NCBI RefSeq assembly: GCF_004684345.1
Contig: NZ_CP038469.1
Span: 2,728,001-2,792,000 of the forward strand
Direction of reading: 5' to 3'
Origin: Citrobacter tructae
GTDB lineage: Bacteria; Pseudomonadota; Gammaproteobacteria; Enterobacterales; Enterobacteriaceae
DNA length: 64,000 nt
The position numbers and the translations under genes were made by a program. This document shows, one piece after another, positions 1 through 8,947 of the stretch. The notes under the pieces were generated by a model. The model did not search any database. It was not told where the DNA came from and worked only from the letters and a program-made list of their open reading frames with translations. Position 1 is the first letter of the stretch. Each line of letters opens with the position of its first letter.

Positions 1-13
1 ACCAGGTTTTACT

Positions 14-2164
14 ATGGATACGAAAAAGATATTCAAGCACATACCTTGGGTGATTCTCGGAATCATCGGTGCTTTCTGCCTCTCGGTAGTGGCCTTACGT
101 CGGGGTGAACACATCAGCGCCCTGTGGATCGTGGTCGCCTCTGTCTCCGTTTATCTGGTGGCCTATCGTTACTACAGTCTGTACATCGCCCAGAAAGTGA
201 TGAAACTTGACCCCACGCGTGCCACGCCGGCGGTCATCAACAACGACGGTTTGAACTACGTACCGACCAACCGTAACGTATTGTTCGGTCACCACTTTGC
301 CGCTATCGCTGGTGCTGGTCCGCTGGTTGGGCCGGTACTGGCCGCACAGATGGGCTACCTGCCCGGTACGCTGTGGCTGCTGGCGGGCGTGGTGCTGGCC
401 GGTGCGGTGCAGGACTTCATGGTGCTGTTTATCTCTTCTCGCCGTAACGGCGCGTCTCTCGGTGAGATGATCAAAGAAGAGATGGGCCCGGTACCGGGAA
501 CCATTGCGCTGTTCGGCTGCTTCTTAATCATGATCATCATCCTGGCGGTGCTGGCGTTGATCGTGGTGAAAGCGCTGGCGGAAAGCCCGTGGGGTGTATT
601 CACAGTCTGCTCAACCGTACCAATCGCGCTGTTCATGGGTATCTACATGCGCTTCCTGCGCCCAGGACGCGTGGGCGAAGTGTCAGTGATTGGTATCGTG
701 CTGCTGGTTGCCTCCATCTACTTCGGCGGCGTGATTGCTCACGACCCGTACTGGGGCCCGGCGCTGACCTTTAAAGACACCACCATTACCTTTACGCTTA
801 TCGGCTACGCATTTATCTCCGCGCTGCTGCCGGTATGGCTGATCCTCGCCCCGCGCGACTATCTGGCCACCTTCCTGAAAATCGGCGTTATCGTCGGTCT
901 GGCGGTAGGTATCGTTATCCTTAACCCAGAGCTGAAAATGCCGGCGATGACCCAGTACATTGACGGTACCGGCCCGCTGTGGAAAGGTGCGCTGTTCCCG
1001 TTCCTGTTCATCACCATCGCCTGTGGTGCGGTGTCTGGCTTCCACGCGCTGATCGCCTCCGGTACTACACCGAAGCTGCTGGCCTGTGAAACCGACGCGC
1101 GTTTCATTGGTTATGGCGCGATGCTGATGGAATCCTTCGTGGCGATTATGGCGCTGGTTGCCGCTTCCATCATCGAGCCAGGTCTGTACTTCGCAATGAA
1201 CACCCCGCCTGCGGGCCTTGGCATCACCATGCCGAACCTGCATGAAATGGGTGGCGAGAACGGGCCGCTGATTATGGCGCAGCTGAAAGACGTTACCGCA
1301 CACGCAGCGGCAACCGTCAGCTCTTGGGGCTTCGTGATTTCGCCTGAGCAGATCCTGCAAACCGCGAAAGACATCGGCGAGCCGTCCGTTCTGAACCGCG
1401 CAGGTGGCGCACCAACGCTGGCTGTCGGTATTGCTCACGTGTTCCACAAAGTACTGCCGATGGCTGACATGGGCTTCTGGTACCACTTCGGTATTCTGTT
1501 TGAAGCGCTGTTCATCCTGACCGCACTGGATGCAGGTACCCGTTCTGGCCGCTTTATGCTGCAAGATTTACTGGGTAACTTCGTTCCGTTCCTGAAGAAA
1601 ACTGACTCCCTGGTTGCCGGTATTGTTGGTACTGCGGGCTGTGTAGGCCTGTGGGGCTACCTGCTGTATCAGGGCGTGGTTGACCCATTGGGCGGCGTTA
1701 AGAGCCTGTGGCCGCTGTTCGGTATCTCTAACCAGATGCTGGCCGCCGTGGCGCTGGTTCTGGGCACCGTGGTACTGGTTAAAATGCAGCGTACCAAATA
1801 CATCTGGGTAACCGTGGTTCCGGCAGTATGGCTGCTTATCTGCACCACCTGGGCGCTGGGTCTGAAACTGTTCAGCACCAACCCGCAGATGGAAGGCTTC
1901 TTCTTTATGGCAAGTCAGTACAAAGAGAAGATTGCTAACGGCGGTGAACTGACAGCACAGCAAATCGCCAACATGAACCATATCGTCATCAACAACTACA
2001 CCAACGCAGGCCTGAGTATTCTGTTCCTGGTGGTGGTGTACAGCATCATTTTCTACGGGTTCCGTACCTGGCAGAAAGCCCGCGCCATCAACGGTCGCTC
2101 TGATAAAGAGACACCGTATGTACCGGTGCCGGAAGGCGGCGTGAAGACCTCTTCACACCACTAA
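14..2164 (+). CDS. btsT: Pyruvate/H+ symporter BtsT (CstA family)
   Basis: This 716-residue integral membrane protein matches BtsT (formerly YjiY) of E. coli nearly throughout and has the CstA-family signature near residues 90-115 (GHHFAAIAGAGPLVGPVLAA). Hydrophobic segments run along the whole length, as expected for a carrier with many membrane spans. In E. coli it takes up pyruvate with protons and is induced through the BtsSR two-component system; no BtsR site can be judged here because the upstream DNA is outside the window. The ATG at 14 begins MDTKKIFKHIPW as in homologues. A terminator hairpin follows, then yjiX and yjiA in the same direction, as in E. coli. Confidence 0.96.
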   Translation: MDTKKIFKHIPWVILGIIGAFCLSVVALRRGEHISALWIVVASVSVYLVAYRYYSLYIAQKVMKLDPTRATPAVINNDGLNYVPTNRNVLFGHHFAAIAGAGPLVGPVLAAQMGYLPGTLWLLAGVVLAGAVQDFMVLFISSRRNGASLGEMIKEEMGPVPGTIALFGCFLIMIIILAVLALIVVKALAESPWGVFTVCSTVPIALFMGIYMRFLRPGRVGEVSVIGIVLLVASIYFGGVIAHDPYWGPALTFKDTTITFTLIGYAFISALLPVWLILAPRDYLATFLKIGVIVGLAVGIVILNPELKMPAMTQYIDGTGPLWKGALFPFLFITIACGAVSGFHALIASGTTPKLLACETDARFIGYGAMLMESFVAIMALVAASIIEPGLYFAMNTPPAGLGITMPNLHEMGGENGPLIMAQLKDVTAHAAATVSSWGFVISPEQILQTAKDIGEPSVLNRAGGAPTLAVGIAHVFHKVLPMADMGFWYHFGILFEALFILTALDAGTRSGRFMLQDLLGNFVPFLKKTDSLVAGIVGTAGCVGLWGYLLYQGVVDPLGGVKSLWPLFGISNQMLAAVALVLGTVVLVKMQRTKYIWVTVVPAVWLLICTTWALGLKLFSTNPQMEGFFFMASQYKEKIANGGELTAQQIANMNHIVINNYTNAGLSILFLVVVYSIIFYGFRTWQKARAINGRSDKETPYVPVPEGGVKTSSHH

Positions 2165-2173
2165 GATGTATTC

Positions 2174-2196
2174 AGCCCCGCTCCGGCGGGGCTTTT
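2174..2196 (+). terminator. Intrinsic terminator after btsT
   Basis: An 8-bp GC-rich stem (AGCCCCGC / GCGGGGCT) with a TCCG loop is followed by a short T run. It lies between btsT and the yjiX start codon, so yjiX-yjiA would be expressed partly by read-through or from another promoter. Confidence 0.8.
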
Positions 2197-2214
2197 CGCT
2201 TATCAGGATTGTTT

Positions 2215-2409
2215 ATGTTTGGTACTTTAGGTCAGGCAAAAAAATACCTCGGTCAGGCAGCGAAGATGTTGATTGGTATTCCGGACTACGACAACTACGT
2301 CGAGCACATGAAGACCAACCATCCCGATAAGCCGTACATGACCTACGAAGAATTCTTCCGCGAGCGCCAGGAAGCCCGCTACGGTAGCGGCGGAAGCAGT
2401 TGCTGTTAG
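2215..2409 (+). CDS. yjiX: YbdD/YjiX family small protein
   Basis: This 64-residue protein begins MFGTLGQAKKYLGQAAKML and matches YjiX. The family is a DUF466-type small soluble protein nearly always encoded just downstream of CstA/BtsT pyruvate transporters, so a role in transporter function or regulation is likely but unproven. The ATG at 2215 is preferred over the in-frame TTG two codons upstream because homologues start MFG. The C-terminus ends in Gly-Gly-Ser-Ser-Cys-Cys, and a paired-Cys tail is typical of the family. It is spaced 12 bp from yjiA. Confidence 0.93.
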   Translation: MFGTLGQAKKYLGQAAKMLIGIPDYDNYVEHMKTNHPDKPYMTYEEFFRERQEARYGSGGSSCC

Positions 2410-2421
2410 AAGGAGAAATGA

Positions 2422-3378
2422 ATGACCCCGATTGCAGTCACCCTACTCACCGGTTTTCTCGGCGCGGGTAAAACTACCCTGCTGCGCCATATTCTCAACG
2501 AGCAGCACGGTTACAAAATTGCCGTCATCGAAAACGAATTCGGCGAAGTCTCGGTGGACGATCAACTGATTGGCGACCGCGCCACGCAGATCAAAACCCT
2601 GACCAACGGCTGTATCTGCTGCACCCGTTCGAGCGAGCTGGAAGACGCACTGTTAGACCTGCTCGATAACCTCGACAAAGGCGCCATCAATTTTGACCGT
2701 CTGGTGATTGAGTGCACCGGCATGGCCGATCCCGGCCCGATTATTCAGACCTTTTTCTCCCATGAAGTGATTTGCGAACGCTACCTGCTGGACGGCGTGA
2801 TTGCGTTGGTTGATGCGGTACATGCCGACGAACAAATGAATCAGTTCACCATCGCTCAGTCGCAGGTGGGCTACGCCGACCGCATTCTGCTGACTAAAAC
2901 TGACGTCGCTGGCAACAGTGAAAAATTGCGCGAGCGCCTGGCGCGCATCAATGCCCGCGCCCCGGTATATACCGTGACTCACGGCGATATAGACCTCGCG
3001 CAACTGTTCGACACCAATGGTTTTATGCTGGAAGAGAACATCGTCAGTGCCAAACCGCGCTTCCACTTTATCGCCGACAAGCAAAACGATATCTCCTCGA
3101 TCGTCGTCGAGCTGGATTACCCGGTAAACATCAGCGACGTGTCGCGAGTGATGGAAAATCTGCTGCTGGAATCCGCCGAGAAGCTGCTGCGCTACAAAGG
3201 CATGCTGTGGATTGACGGCGAACCAAACCGCCTGCTGTTCCAGGGCGTGCAACGCCTATACAGCGCCGACTGGGACCGCCCGTGGGGCGACGAACAACCG
3301 CACAGCACACTGGTGTTTATCGGGATTAATTTACCGGAAGACGAGATCAGAGCAGCGTTTGCGGGATTGAAGAAGTAA
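2422..3378 (+). CDS. yjiA: G3E-family GTPase YjiA
   Basis: This 318-residue protein is a member of the COG0523/G3E P-loop GTPases, related to metal-insertion chaperones such as CobW, HypB and UreG. The Walker A motif GFLGAGKTT lies at residues 11-19, the CxCC metal-binding motif (NGCICC) near residues 62-67, and the NKxD-type specificity motif appears as LTKTD. The length and C-terminal domain match E. coli YjiA, a structurally characterised GTPase that binds transition metals; its client is unknown. A purine-rich AAGGAGA ribosome site precedes the ATG. In E. coli yjiA borders the immigration control region, whereas here an efflux cassette follows. Confidence 0.95.
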   Translation: MTPIAVTLLTGFLGAGKTTLLRHILNEQHGYKIAVIENEFGEVSVDDQLIGDRATQIKTLTNGCICCTRSSELEDALLDLLDNLDKGAINFDRLVIECTGMADPGPIIQTFFSHEVICERYLLDGVIALVDAVHADEQMNQFTIAQSQVGYADRILLTKTDVAGNSEKLRERLARINARAPVYTVTHGDIDLAQLFDTNGFMLEENIVSAKPRFHFIADKQNDISSIVVELDYPVNISDVSRVMENLLLESAEKLLRYKGMLWIDGEPNRLLFQGVQRLYSADWDRPWGDEQPHSTLVFIGINLPEDEIRAAFAGLKK

Positions 3379-3392
3379 CGCCCTGCTGATTT

Positions 3393-3469
3393 GCCCGGTG
3401 ACGCTACCACTTACCGGGCCTGGTAATTCCGCTTCCCATAGGCCGGAAAGGCGCAGCCGCCATCCGTCA
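3393..3469. repeat. REP-like palindromic elements between convergent genes
   Basis: A GCCCGGT...ACCGGGC inverted repeat (3393-3419) is followed by a second GC-rich stretch (GGCCGGAAAGGCGCAGCCGCC) around 3442-3462. The composition and position, between the convergent yjiA and the DUF2955 gene, resemble enterobacterial REP/BIME units. They may act as transcript ends for both genes. Confidence 0.55.
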
Positions 3470-3481
3470 CTCACTCCCCAC

Positions 3482-4546
3482 TCACTCCGTAATCACAAAC
3501 CGCGTCGCGGCAAAGCAGTTCAAAACCCGGTGCACCAGAAATACCATCGTCAGCGTTGCCACCAGCGCGACGGTGACGGAGGTGATGCGGTACAGATCGC
3601 TGAATACCAGGTCCTGATCCGGGTGCAGGTTCTGGCCAAACATAATGCCGATGGTGGTGATACTGGCAAAGCCCACGCCTGCGCCGACTTTTTCCATTAC
3701 GTGCAGGCGGGCGCTGAACGCCAGCCCGAGGCCAATCAGCGGCATCATCAACACCATATGGTTGCTGAAATCATAGATAAGCAGCTGCACCAGCAGAATA
3801 TACAGGCAGGCCAGCACCACGCCGACCACGCGCCAGAGAGAACTGATCACCGCGCCGCGGTAGTGCATCGGAAACAGGATCAAAATGCCCGCCATCAGCG
3901 CCGACAGCGAATCACTCAAATCACAGATCTGGAAGATCACAAAAATCATCGTCGCCACCGTACCGGAAAGCAGCGACTCATGGCGGACCCGGGCGGCATC
4001 TTTCTCAATGCGCGGCGGCGGCTGGCGGGGTTCTACGTCCGGGATCAGATAATTCAGCAGCGCGCTCAGCGCCACCGCCATTACGCAGGCCTCCATATTG
4101 GAGAACATCAGCGTATGCCAGTTGGTGGTGGGATAGCTCATAAAGTTGAGCATCGTGCTCTGGCACACCACGCCCATCGAACCGAGCAGAAACAGCGGCC
4201 CTTTGCTCATAAAACGAAAACGCATCACGTACAGGCCGAACACCACCAGCGTCATAATCAGCGGCCACTGCGACAGATAACCGACGATCAGCACCATTTC
4301 AACACAGTTCACCGCTGCGCTGAACACGAACTGTTTTGCCACATGGCGGTTGAACACCGGCACCAGCGACAGCAGCATCAGCGGATAAACCACAAAAAAC
4401 ACGCCGTACTGCACGTTGTAGAAGGTCGATATACTCAGCGCGATTGTCCCGGCAACGGAAATACGCAGGGTCTGGCGAAAATCATTGGCGGTGTAGACAA
4501 TATTCCCGTGCGGTGTAAAGACGTGGGCCAGAGTGTTAATAGACAT
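3482..4546 (-). CDS. DUF2955 inner-membrane protein, efflux partner
   Basis: This protein of about 354 residues has roughly ten hydrophobic segments in two halves, like the FUSC/aromatic acid exporter fold to which DUF2955 belongs. It begins MSINTLAHVFTPHG at 4546; an upstream in-frame ATG at 4585 would add an unlikely charged leader inside the preceding gene. The start overlaps the 3' end of the HlyD-type gene by 11 bp, so the two are translationally coupled. DUF2955 proteins typically pair with membrane fusion proteins of the EmrA/YibH type to export drugs or aromatic acids. The substrate is unknown. Together with the MarR gene it forms a three-gene unit. Confidence 0.85.
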   Translation of the reverse strand: MSINTLAHVFTPHGNIVYTANDFRQTLRISVAGTIALSISTFYNVQYGVFFVVYPLMLLSLVPVFNRHVAKQFVFSAAVNCVEMVLIVGYLSQWPLIMTLVVFGLYVMRFRFMSKGPLFLLGSMGVVCQSTMLNFMSYPTTNWHTLMFSNMEACVMAVALSALLNYLIPDVEPRQPPPRIEKDAARVRHESLLSGTVATMIFVIFQICDLSDSLSALMAGILILFPMHYRGAVISSLWRVVGVVLACLYILLVQLLIYDFSNHMVLMMPLIGLGLAFSARLHVMEKVGAGVGFASITTIGIMFGQNLHPDQDLVFSDLYRITSVTVALVATLTMVFLVHRVLNCFAATRFVITE

Positions 4547-5603
4547 AATGAAGCCAGCTAACGAGGTGGATCTGCGCCCCCGCAAAGGTGCGGGCGAACA
4601 TCCCCTCGCTGTTATACAGCTGTACCGTGGCGCGTGCCCCGGTCGGTAACGGCGTGTCGAGCGGTTGGTTCAGCGCTACGTGAATGCGCATACGCTGGGC
4701 ATCGCGCACCCAACGGGTGGACTGTTCCGGTTGCGACAGCTGGCCGTTGACCTGTTCCTGGCCCGCCAGAATACCGGCATCACTGCTGGTGACACGGGCA
4801 GAGAAAACCTTGCCCGGCATAGCGTCGAAAACCACGGCGGCATCGGTATCCACGCGAGTGTGGCGCAGGCTTTTCTCGCGAAAATCAGCCACGATATCGG
4901 TCTGATTGCTGACCAGCGCCAGCAGCGGCGTGGCGGCGGTCGCGTAAAGTCCGGGGCTAAGCTGAAGGTTGCTCACCGTGCCGTTGGTCTCTGCATACAC
5001 TTTGCTCCAGCCGAGGTTCAGTTGCGCCTCTTCCAGCGCGTTACGGTATTTTTGCAGCGTCACGTTACGCTTGTCATCGCGCTCACCGCGCTGAATCAGC
5101 AGGTTCTGAATACTGGCATTGAGCGCCGCCACCGACTGCTCGCTGGTCTGCCAGGCGGTACGCACCTTGTCGAGATCGGATTGCGACACGTTCTGCATGG
5201 CACTCAGGCGCTGATAGCGATCAAGGGTGGTCTTATCGTTATGGGCGTTGAATTGCGCGGTGCGCAGGTTGGCGCGCGCAGAGGAGATCTGCGCATCCAG
5301 CTGTTGGTTGCTCAGCCTCGCCTGCTCAAGGGCGATTTGCGCGGCCTCGACCTTATTGAAAAACGGCGTCGGATCCAGTTCGTACAGCAAATCGCCCTTC
5401 TTCACCTGGCTATTATTGTGTACATGCACCTGCGAGACGTATCCGGATACGCGTGAGGAAACGGGCGTTACCACGCGCATCACCGTGGAGTCCGGCGTCA
5501 GCGGGATCCAGATATCGGCAACGATAAACCAAGCAAATACTACCAGGAAAGCGGCAATACTCACCCTTACCCAACGGGCAAATTTTTGTTCTGGGGTCAT
5601 CAT
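4536..5603 (-). CDS. HlyD/EmrA-type membrane fusion protein
   Basis: This 355-residue periplasmic adaptor has one N-terminal membrane segment at about residues 13-30, then a split biotinyl-lipoyl domain (SRVSGYVSQVHVHNNSQVKKGDLLYELD), a long alpha-helical hairpin (about residues 80-195) and a beta-barrel region. This architecture belongs to the EmrA/YibH/AaeA group, which joins inner-membrane exporters to an outer-membrane channel such as TolC. No outer-membrane factor is encoded nearby. The gene lies 6 bp downstream of the MarR gene and overlaps the DUF2955 gene, so all three are probably one transcript. The substrate cannot be read from the sequence. Confidence 0.9.
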   Translation of the reverse strand: MMTPEQKFARWVRVSIAAFLVVFAWFIVADIWIPLTPDSTVMRVVTPVSSRVSGYVSQVHVHNNSQVKKGDLLYELDPTPFFNKVEAAQIALEQARLSNQQLDAQISSARANLRTAQFNAHNDKTTLDRYQRLSAMQNVSQSDLDKVRTAWQTSEQSVAALNASIQNLLIQRGERDDKRNVTLQKYRNALEEAQLNLGWSKVYAETNGTVSNLQLSPGLYATAATPLLALVSNQTDIVADFREKSLRHTRVDTDAAVVFDAMPGKVFSARVTSSDAGILAGQEQVNGQLSQPEQSTRWVRDAQRMRIHVALNQPLDTPLPTGARATVQLYNSEGMFARTFAGAQIHLVSWLHYVY

Positions 5604-5609
5604 AGTTTT

Positions 5610-6074
5610 TTAGTGTTGATTGTCTTCTTCGCGGATTGTCCGCAAATTGCAGGCGAGTTGATTTAAGGTCGCGCTGAAAGAGGCAAGCTCCGCTTCAGGA
5701 ATGGTGCAGGTGACGCGATGTTGGTATGTCTCAATCACCCGGTTAAGTTCTTCAAGCCTTAAGCGGCCTTGCTCGGTCAGCGTTAGCAGGCGGATGCGTT
5801 TGTCATAAGGCGATGTGGAACGCAGCAGATACCCCTGCTTTTCCAGCTGCGAGAGGGTGCGCATCAGCGGCGGCAGTTCAATGCCCTGCATTTGTGCCAG
5901 TTCACTGACCGAAACGTTGTCTCCCAGTTGATACAACTGCATCAGTACCGTCCAGCTTGACTGCGTCAGGCCAGTATCAGTGATGGCAGCATCAATAATA
6001 GCCCGCCACTGGCGCACCACCATTGCCATGCGCATCCCCATCGGTCGGCGGGCAAACAATTCATCTTCAGTCAT
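5610..6074 (-). CDS. MarR family transcriptional regulator
   Basis: This 154-residue winged-helix regulator carries the MarR fold: dimerisation helices at both ends, a recognition helix around residues 55-75 (VSELAQMQGIELPPLMRTLSQLEKQGYL) and a wing with the typical DKR motif (SPYDKRIRLLTLTEQG). It heads the efflux operon, and a perfect 7-6-7 inverted repeat lies 33-52 bp upstream of its ATG. The simplest model is autorepression of the whole operon, relieved by a small aromatic ligand, which would be typical of MarR proteins but is inferred here. Confidence 0.92.
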   Translation of the reverse strand: MTEDELFARRPMGMRMAMVVRQWRAIIDAAITDTGLTQSSWTVLMQLYQLGDNVSVSELAQMQGIELPPLMRTLSQLEKQGYLLRSTSPYDKRIRLLTLTEQGRLRLEELNRVIETYQHRVTCTIPEAELASFSATLNQLACNLRTIREEDNQH

Positions 6075-6106
6075 CTTATTTTCCCCTCATCGCTGAAAAG
6101 AAAATA

Positions 6107-6126
6107 ATACTTATCATGGTAAGTAT
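6107..6126. promoter_or_regulatory. Probable MarR operator
   Basis: The sequence ATACTTATCATGGTAAGTAT is a perfect 7-bp inverted repeat with a 6-bp centre, just upstream of the MarR gene. MarR proteins bind palindromes of about this size, so it is the likely operator of the efflux operon. Confidence 0.65.
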
Positions 6127-6174
6127 CAAGAAACGAACTAACCAGAAGCATGAATTGATAAATATCGTGAATAT

Positions 6175-6206
6175 AAAAAAGGCCAGGGCGATAACCACCG
6201 GCCTTT
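6175..6206 (-). terminator. Terminator after yjiS
   Basis: Read on the minus strand, the stem AAAGGCC / GGCCTTT with a 15-base loop is followed by further Ts. It sits 17 bp beyond the yjiS stop codon. Confidence 0.7.
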
Positions 6207-6222
6207 GTCATCGAAAGAAAAA

Positions 6223-6387
6223 TTATTCCACCTGATCGCGTCGCAGCCCGACATCCCGCAGCCGCTCGTCGCTCATCTGCTGCAATATACGCCGCGTTTG
6301 CGCCCGCAGATGCCAGCGTTTTATCGCCTGCCAGATCTGCAGCAAACCAATAAACGGCTGTTTTGCTTTATTCTCGTGAAATTCCAT
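6223..6387 (-). CDS. yjiS: DUF1127 small protein YjiS
   Basis: This 54-residue, strongly basic protein reads MEFHENKAKQPFIGLLQIW... and ends RLRDVGLRRDQVE. The C-terminal LxDIGL(S/R)R signature is that of DUF1127, and the sequence matches E. coli YjiS over its full length. DUF1127 proteins in alphaproteobacteria affect phosphate, RNA and stress physiology, but the role of YjiS in enterics is not established. It sits between the efflux operon and yjiR, as yjiS neighbours yjiR in E. coli. It is transcribed divergently from yjiR. Confidence 0.9.
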   Translation of the reverse strand: MEFHENKAKQPFIGLLQIWQAIKRWHLRAQTRRILQQMSDERLRDVGLRRDQVE

Positions 6388-6564
6388 ACTTTGCCTCCCC
6401 GCCTTGCCAGAGGCTTTATCTTCGCGGATTTACCGCCAGACAATACAGATTCAAAAAGTACTTTTATTTAACATACAGATTGATTAAAACAGTATCTGCA
6501 TACGGTTTTTTCCATCGTTCTGTATTGGTTTATCCATCTGTATGGCAACAATGAGGGATACAGC

Positions 6565-7977
6565 ATGACGCGTTACCAACATCTGGCCACACTACTGGCC
6601 GAACGCATTGAGCAGGGGCTGTATCGCCATGGTGAAAAACTGCCGTCGGTGCGCAGCCTGAGCCAGGAACACGGGGTGAGTATCAGTACCGTACAGCAGG
6701 CGTATCAGATGCTGGAACAGCGGCAGCTGATCACCCCGCAGCCACGTTCCGGTTACTTTGTCGCGCCGCAAAAAGCGCAGCCGCCCGTACCACTGATGTC
6801 GCGCCCGGTCCAGCGTCCGGTAGAGATAACCCAGTGGGATCAGGTGCTGGACATGTTGGCAGGTCATGCAGACAAATCGATAATTCCTTTCAGTAGCGGC
6901 GTCCCCGATATCAATCAACCCAGCCTGAAACCACTCTGGCGCGAATTAAGCCGCGTAGTGCAGCACAATTTAGGAGCGGTGCTGGGCTACGACGAACTGG
7001 CTGGATGCCGCGAACTGCGTAATCAGATTGCCCGTCTGATGCTGGACGGCGGCTCGGTAGTAGCTGCGGATGATATCGTAATCACCAGCGGCAGCCAGAG
7101 CGGAATGTCGCTGGCGCTACTGACGGTCTGCCAGCCAGGAGATATCGTCGCCGTAGAATCGCCCGCCTACTACGGTACGATGCAGCTACTGCGCGGTTTA
7201 GGGATTAAGGTTATTGAGATCCCAACCGATCCGGATACCGGCATCAGTGTTGAGGCGTTGGAACTGGCGCTGGATCAGTGGCCCATTAAAGGCGTGATCC
7301 TGGTCCCCAACTGCAATAATCCCCTCGGATTTATTATGCCGGATGCACGTAAGCGGGCGGTCCTCGCCCTCGCTCAGCGCCACGATATTGTTATTTTTGA
7401 AGACGATGTGTATGGCGAGCTGGCAACAGAATACCCGCGCCCGCGCACCATCCACTCCTGGGATATCGACGGTCGGGTACTGTTGTGCAGTTCGTTTACC
7501 AAATCCGTAGCGCCGGGCCTGCGCGTGGGTTGGGTTGTTCCTGGCCGCTACCATGACAAACTTCTGCATAAAAAATACGCCGTTATCGGCACCAACGTTC
7601 CTGCCACGCAGTTGGCAGCGGCAACCTTTGTGCGCGAGGGCCACTATCATCGCCATGTCCGGCGTATGCGTCAGATTTACCAGCGAAATATGGAAATCTA
7701 CACTTGCTGGGTACGCGAATACTTCCCCTGCGGGATCTGCGTCACCCGACCAAAAGGCGGTTTTATGCTTTGGGTCGAACTGCCATTGCAGGTCGATATG
7801 GTCTGCGTAGCTAAACAACTCTGTCGGCTGAAAATACAGGTCGCACCGGGATCGCTGTTCTCCGCATCCGGAAAATATCGCAACTGTGTGCGCATCAACT
7901 GCGCGCTGCCACCCAACGAGAAACATCGAGAAGTGATGCAAAAACTCGGGGACGCGGTAAAAGTGGCGATGGAGTAA
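6565..7977 (+). CDS. yjiR: MocR-type GntR regulator/aminotransferase YjiR
   Basis: This 470-residue fusion protein has an N-terminal GntR winged helix (residues 1-70, with GEKLPSVRSLSQEHGVSISTVQQAYQMLE) and a C-terminal fold-type I aminotransferase domain. The PLP lysine lies in the SSFTKSVAPGLRVGW motif near residue 312, and NCNNPLG and DDVYGEL are conserved. It matches E. coli YjiR throughout. MocR proteins use PLP or its adducts as effectors and often activate vitamin B6 or amino acid genes; the YjiR target is not established. The divergent yjiS upstream is the nearest candidate target. Confidence 0.95.
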   Translation: MTRYQHLATLLAERIEQGLYRHGEKLPSVRSLSQEHGVSISTVQQAYQMLEQRQLITPQPRSGYFVAPQKAQPPVPLMSRPVQRPVEITQWDQVLDMLAGHADKSIIPFSSGVPDINQPSLKPLWRELSRVVQHNLGAVLGYDELAGCRELRNQIARLMLDGGSVVAADDIVITSGSQSGMSLALLTVCQPGDIVAVESPAYYGTMQLLRGLGIKVIEIPTDPDTGISVEALELALDQWPIKGVILVPNCNNPLGFIMPDARKRAVLALAQRHDIVIFEDDVYGELATEYPRPRTIHSWDIDGRVLLCSSFTKSVAPGLRVGWVVPGRYHDKLLHKKYAVIGTNVPATQLAAATFVREGHYHRHVRRMRQIYQRNMEIYTCWVREYFPCGICVTRPKGGFMLWVELPLQVDMVCVAKQLCRLKIQVAPGSLFSASGKYRNCVRINCALPPNEKHREVMQKLGDAVKVAME

Positions 7978-8086
7978 ATCGGCGTATTGAGTGGATTGTT
8001 TAGCATTACCTCAATACACATTCCCGCTTTTTCATCTTGCTACCTGTGCTATAACAAACCATCACTTTCAGCAAGGACACGATGTG

Positions 8087-8899
8087 ATGCACACCCGGGA
8101 TATTCCACAATCGTTCTGGCGTGATGAACAACTCCCATGGCTGGAGCTGCGCAGCACTTGGCGGAGTCAGCAGGCCTATAAGCGTCATCACCACTCTCAG
8201 CTCTCGATTGGGGCGATTCTTGAGGGTGAAACGTGCTGCTTGTGCGATGGCAAGGATTACCACCTGAAAGTGGGCGATCTCATCGTGATCCCACCACTGG
8301 CACCTCACAGCTGCAACCCCGCTAACGAGCAGTTTCGTAGCTACCACATGCTCTATCTTGATGCCCAGTGGTGTCTTGCCCATCTGCCTGCGCTGAGCAG
8401 CAATCAGCAGCTTTGCTCGCACGATCCCGTTATTCGCGATCCGCAATTATTCCTGCGCTATGTGAACCTCGTGGCGCTTATGCAGCAACGGCAAACGACG
8501 CAGATAACTGATGCCACACAAGCATTGCTGCGCGCGTTGCCCTTGCAGTCGGTAAGACAAAAAAACATGAGCACCGCCAGTCAGTATCTGCGTGAACAGT
8601 TGCAGACCAACCTGCTGGCTCCGCCCTCGCTGGAAGATCTGGCGCAAGAGTGCCGCATGCGTAAAGAAACGCTGATCCGTACCTTTAAACAGGACACCGG
8701 ACTCACGCCGGCAAGTTACCTGAACATCATGCGGATTGATTATGCCCGCAGGCGGCTTCGTGCCGGGGATGAGATTGCCGATGTCGGCTACCAGAGTGGG
8801 TTTGCCGATCAGAGCCATTTCCACCGCACCTTTGTCCGCTACACCGCAGCCACACCGCGTCAGTACGCGTTGGGACGATCAATATCAGACAATAAATAG
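8087..8899 (+). CDS. AraC family transcriptional regulator
   Basis: This 270-residue regulator has an N-terminal cupin ligand domain (HHHSQLSIGAILEGE, DLIVIPPLAPHSC) and a C-terminal double helix-turn-helix (about residues 165-262), with IADVGYQSGFADQSHFHRTFVRYTAATPRQYA as the AraC signature. The ATG at 8087 (MHTRDIPQSF) is chosen because AAGGA precedes it; the longer frame from 7991 starts with residues unlike the family. The gene ends 48 bp before a LysE-type exporter gene, and such AraC-LysE pairs are common, so control of that exporter is likely. Confidence 0.9.
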   Translation: MHTRDIPQSFWRDEQLPWLELRSTWRSQQAYKRHHHSQLSIGAILEGETCCLCDGKDYHLKVGDLIVIPPLAPHSCNPANEQFRSYHMLYLDAQWCLAHLPALSSNQQLCSHDPVIRDPQLFLRYVNLVALMQQRQTTQITDATQALLRALPLQSVRQKNMSTASQYLREQLQTNLLAPPSLEDLAQECRMRKETLIRTFKQDTGLTPASYLNIMRIDYARRRLRAGDEIADVGYQSGFADQSHFHRTFVRYTAATPRQYALGRSISDNK

Positions 8900-8947
8900 C
8901 GTTATGTCAGGCGTAGGGTGATCGCAGGTTCATTCTCTGAGGTCGCT

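Noticed and set aside
683..1564. Long minus-strand frame opposite btsT (293 codons)
   Set aside because: Shadow of the btsT coding frame; no ribosome site, Gln/Arg/His-rich composition typical of antisense frames in GC-rich genes.
3398..4561. 387-codon plus-strand frame opposite the DUF2955 gene
   Set aside because: His/Gln/Arg-rich antisense frame of a hydrophobic membrane protein gene; no family features.
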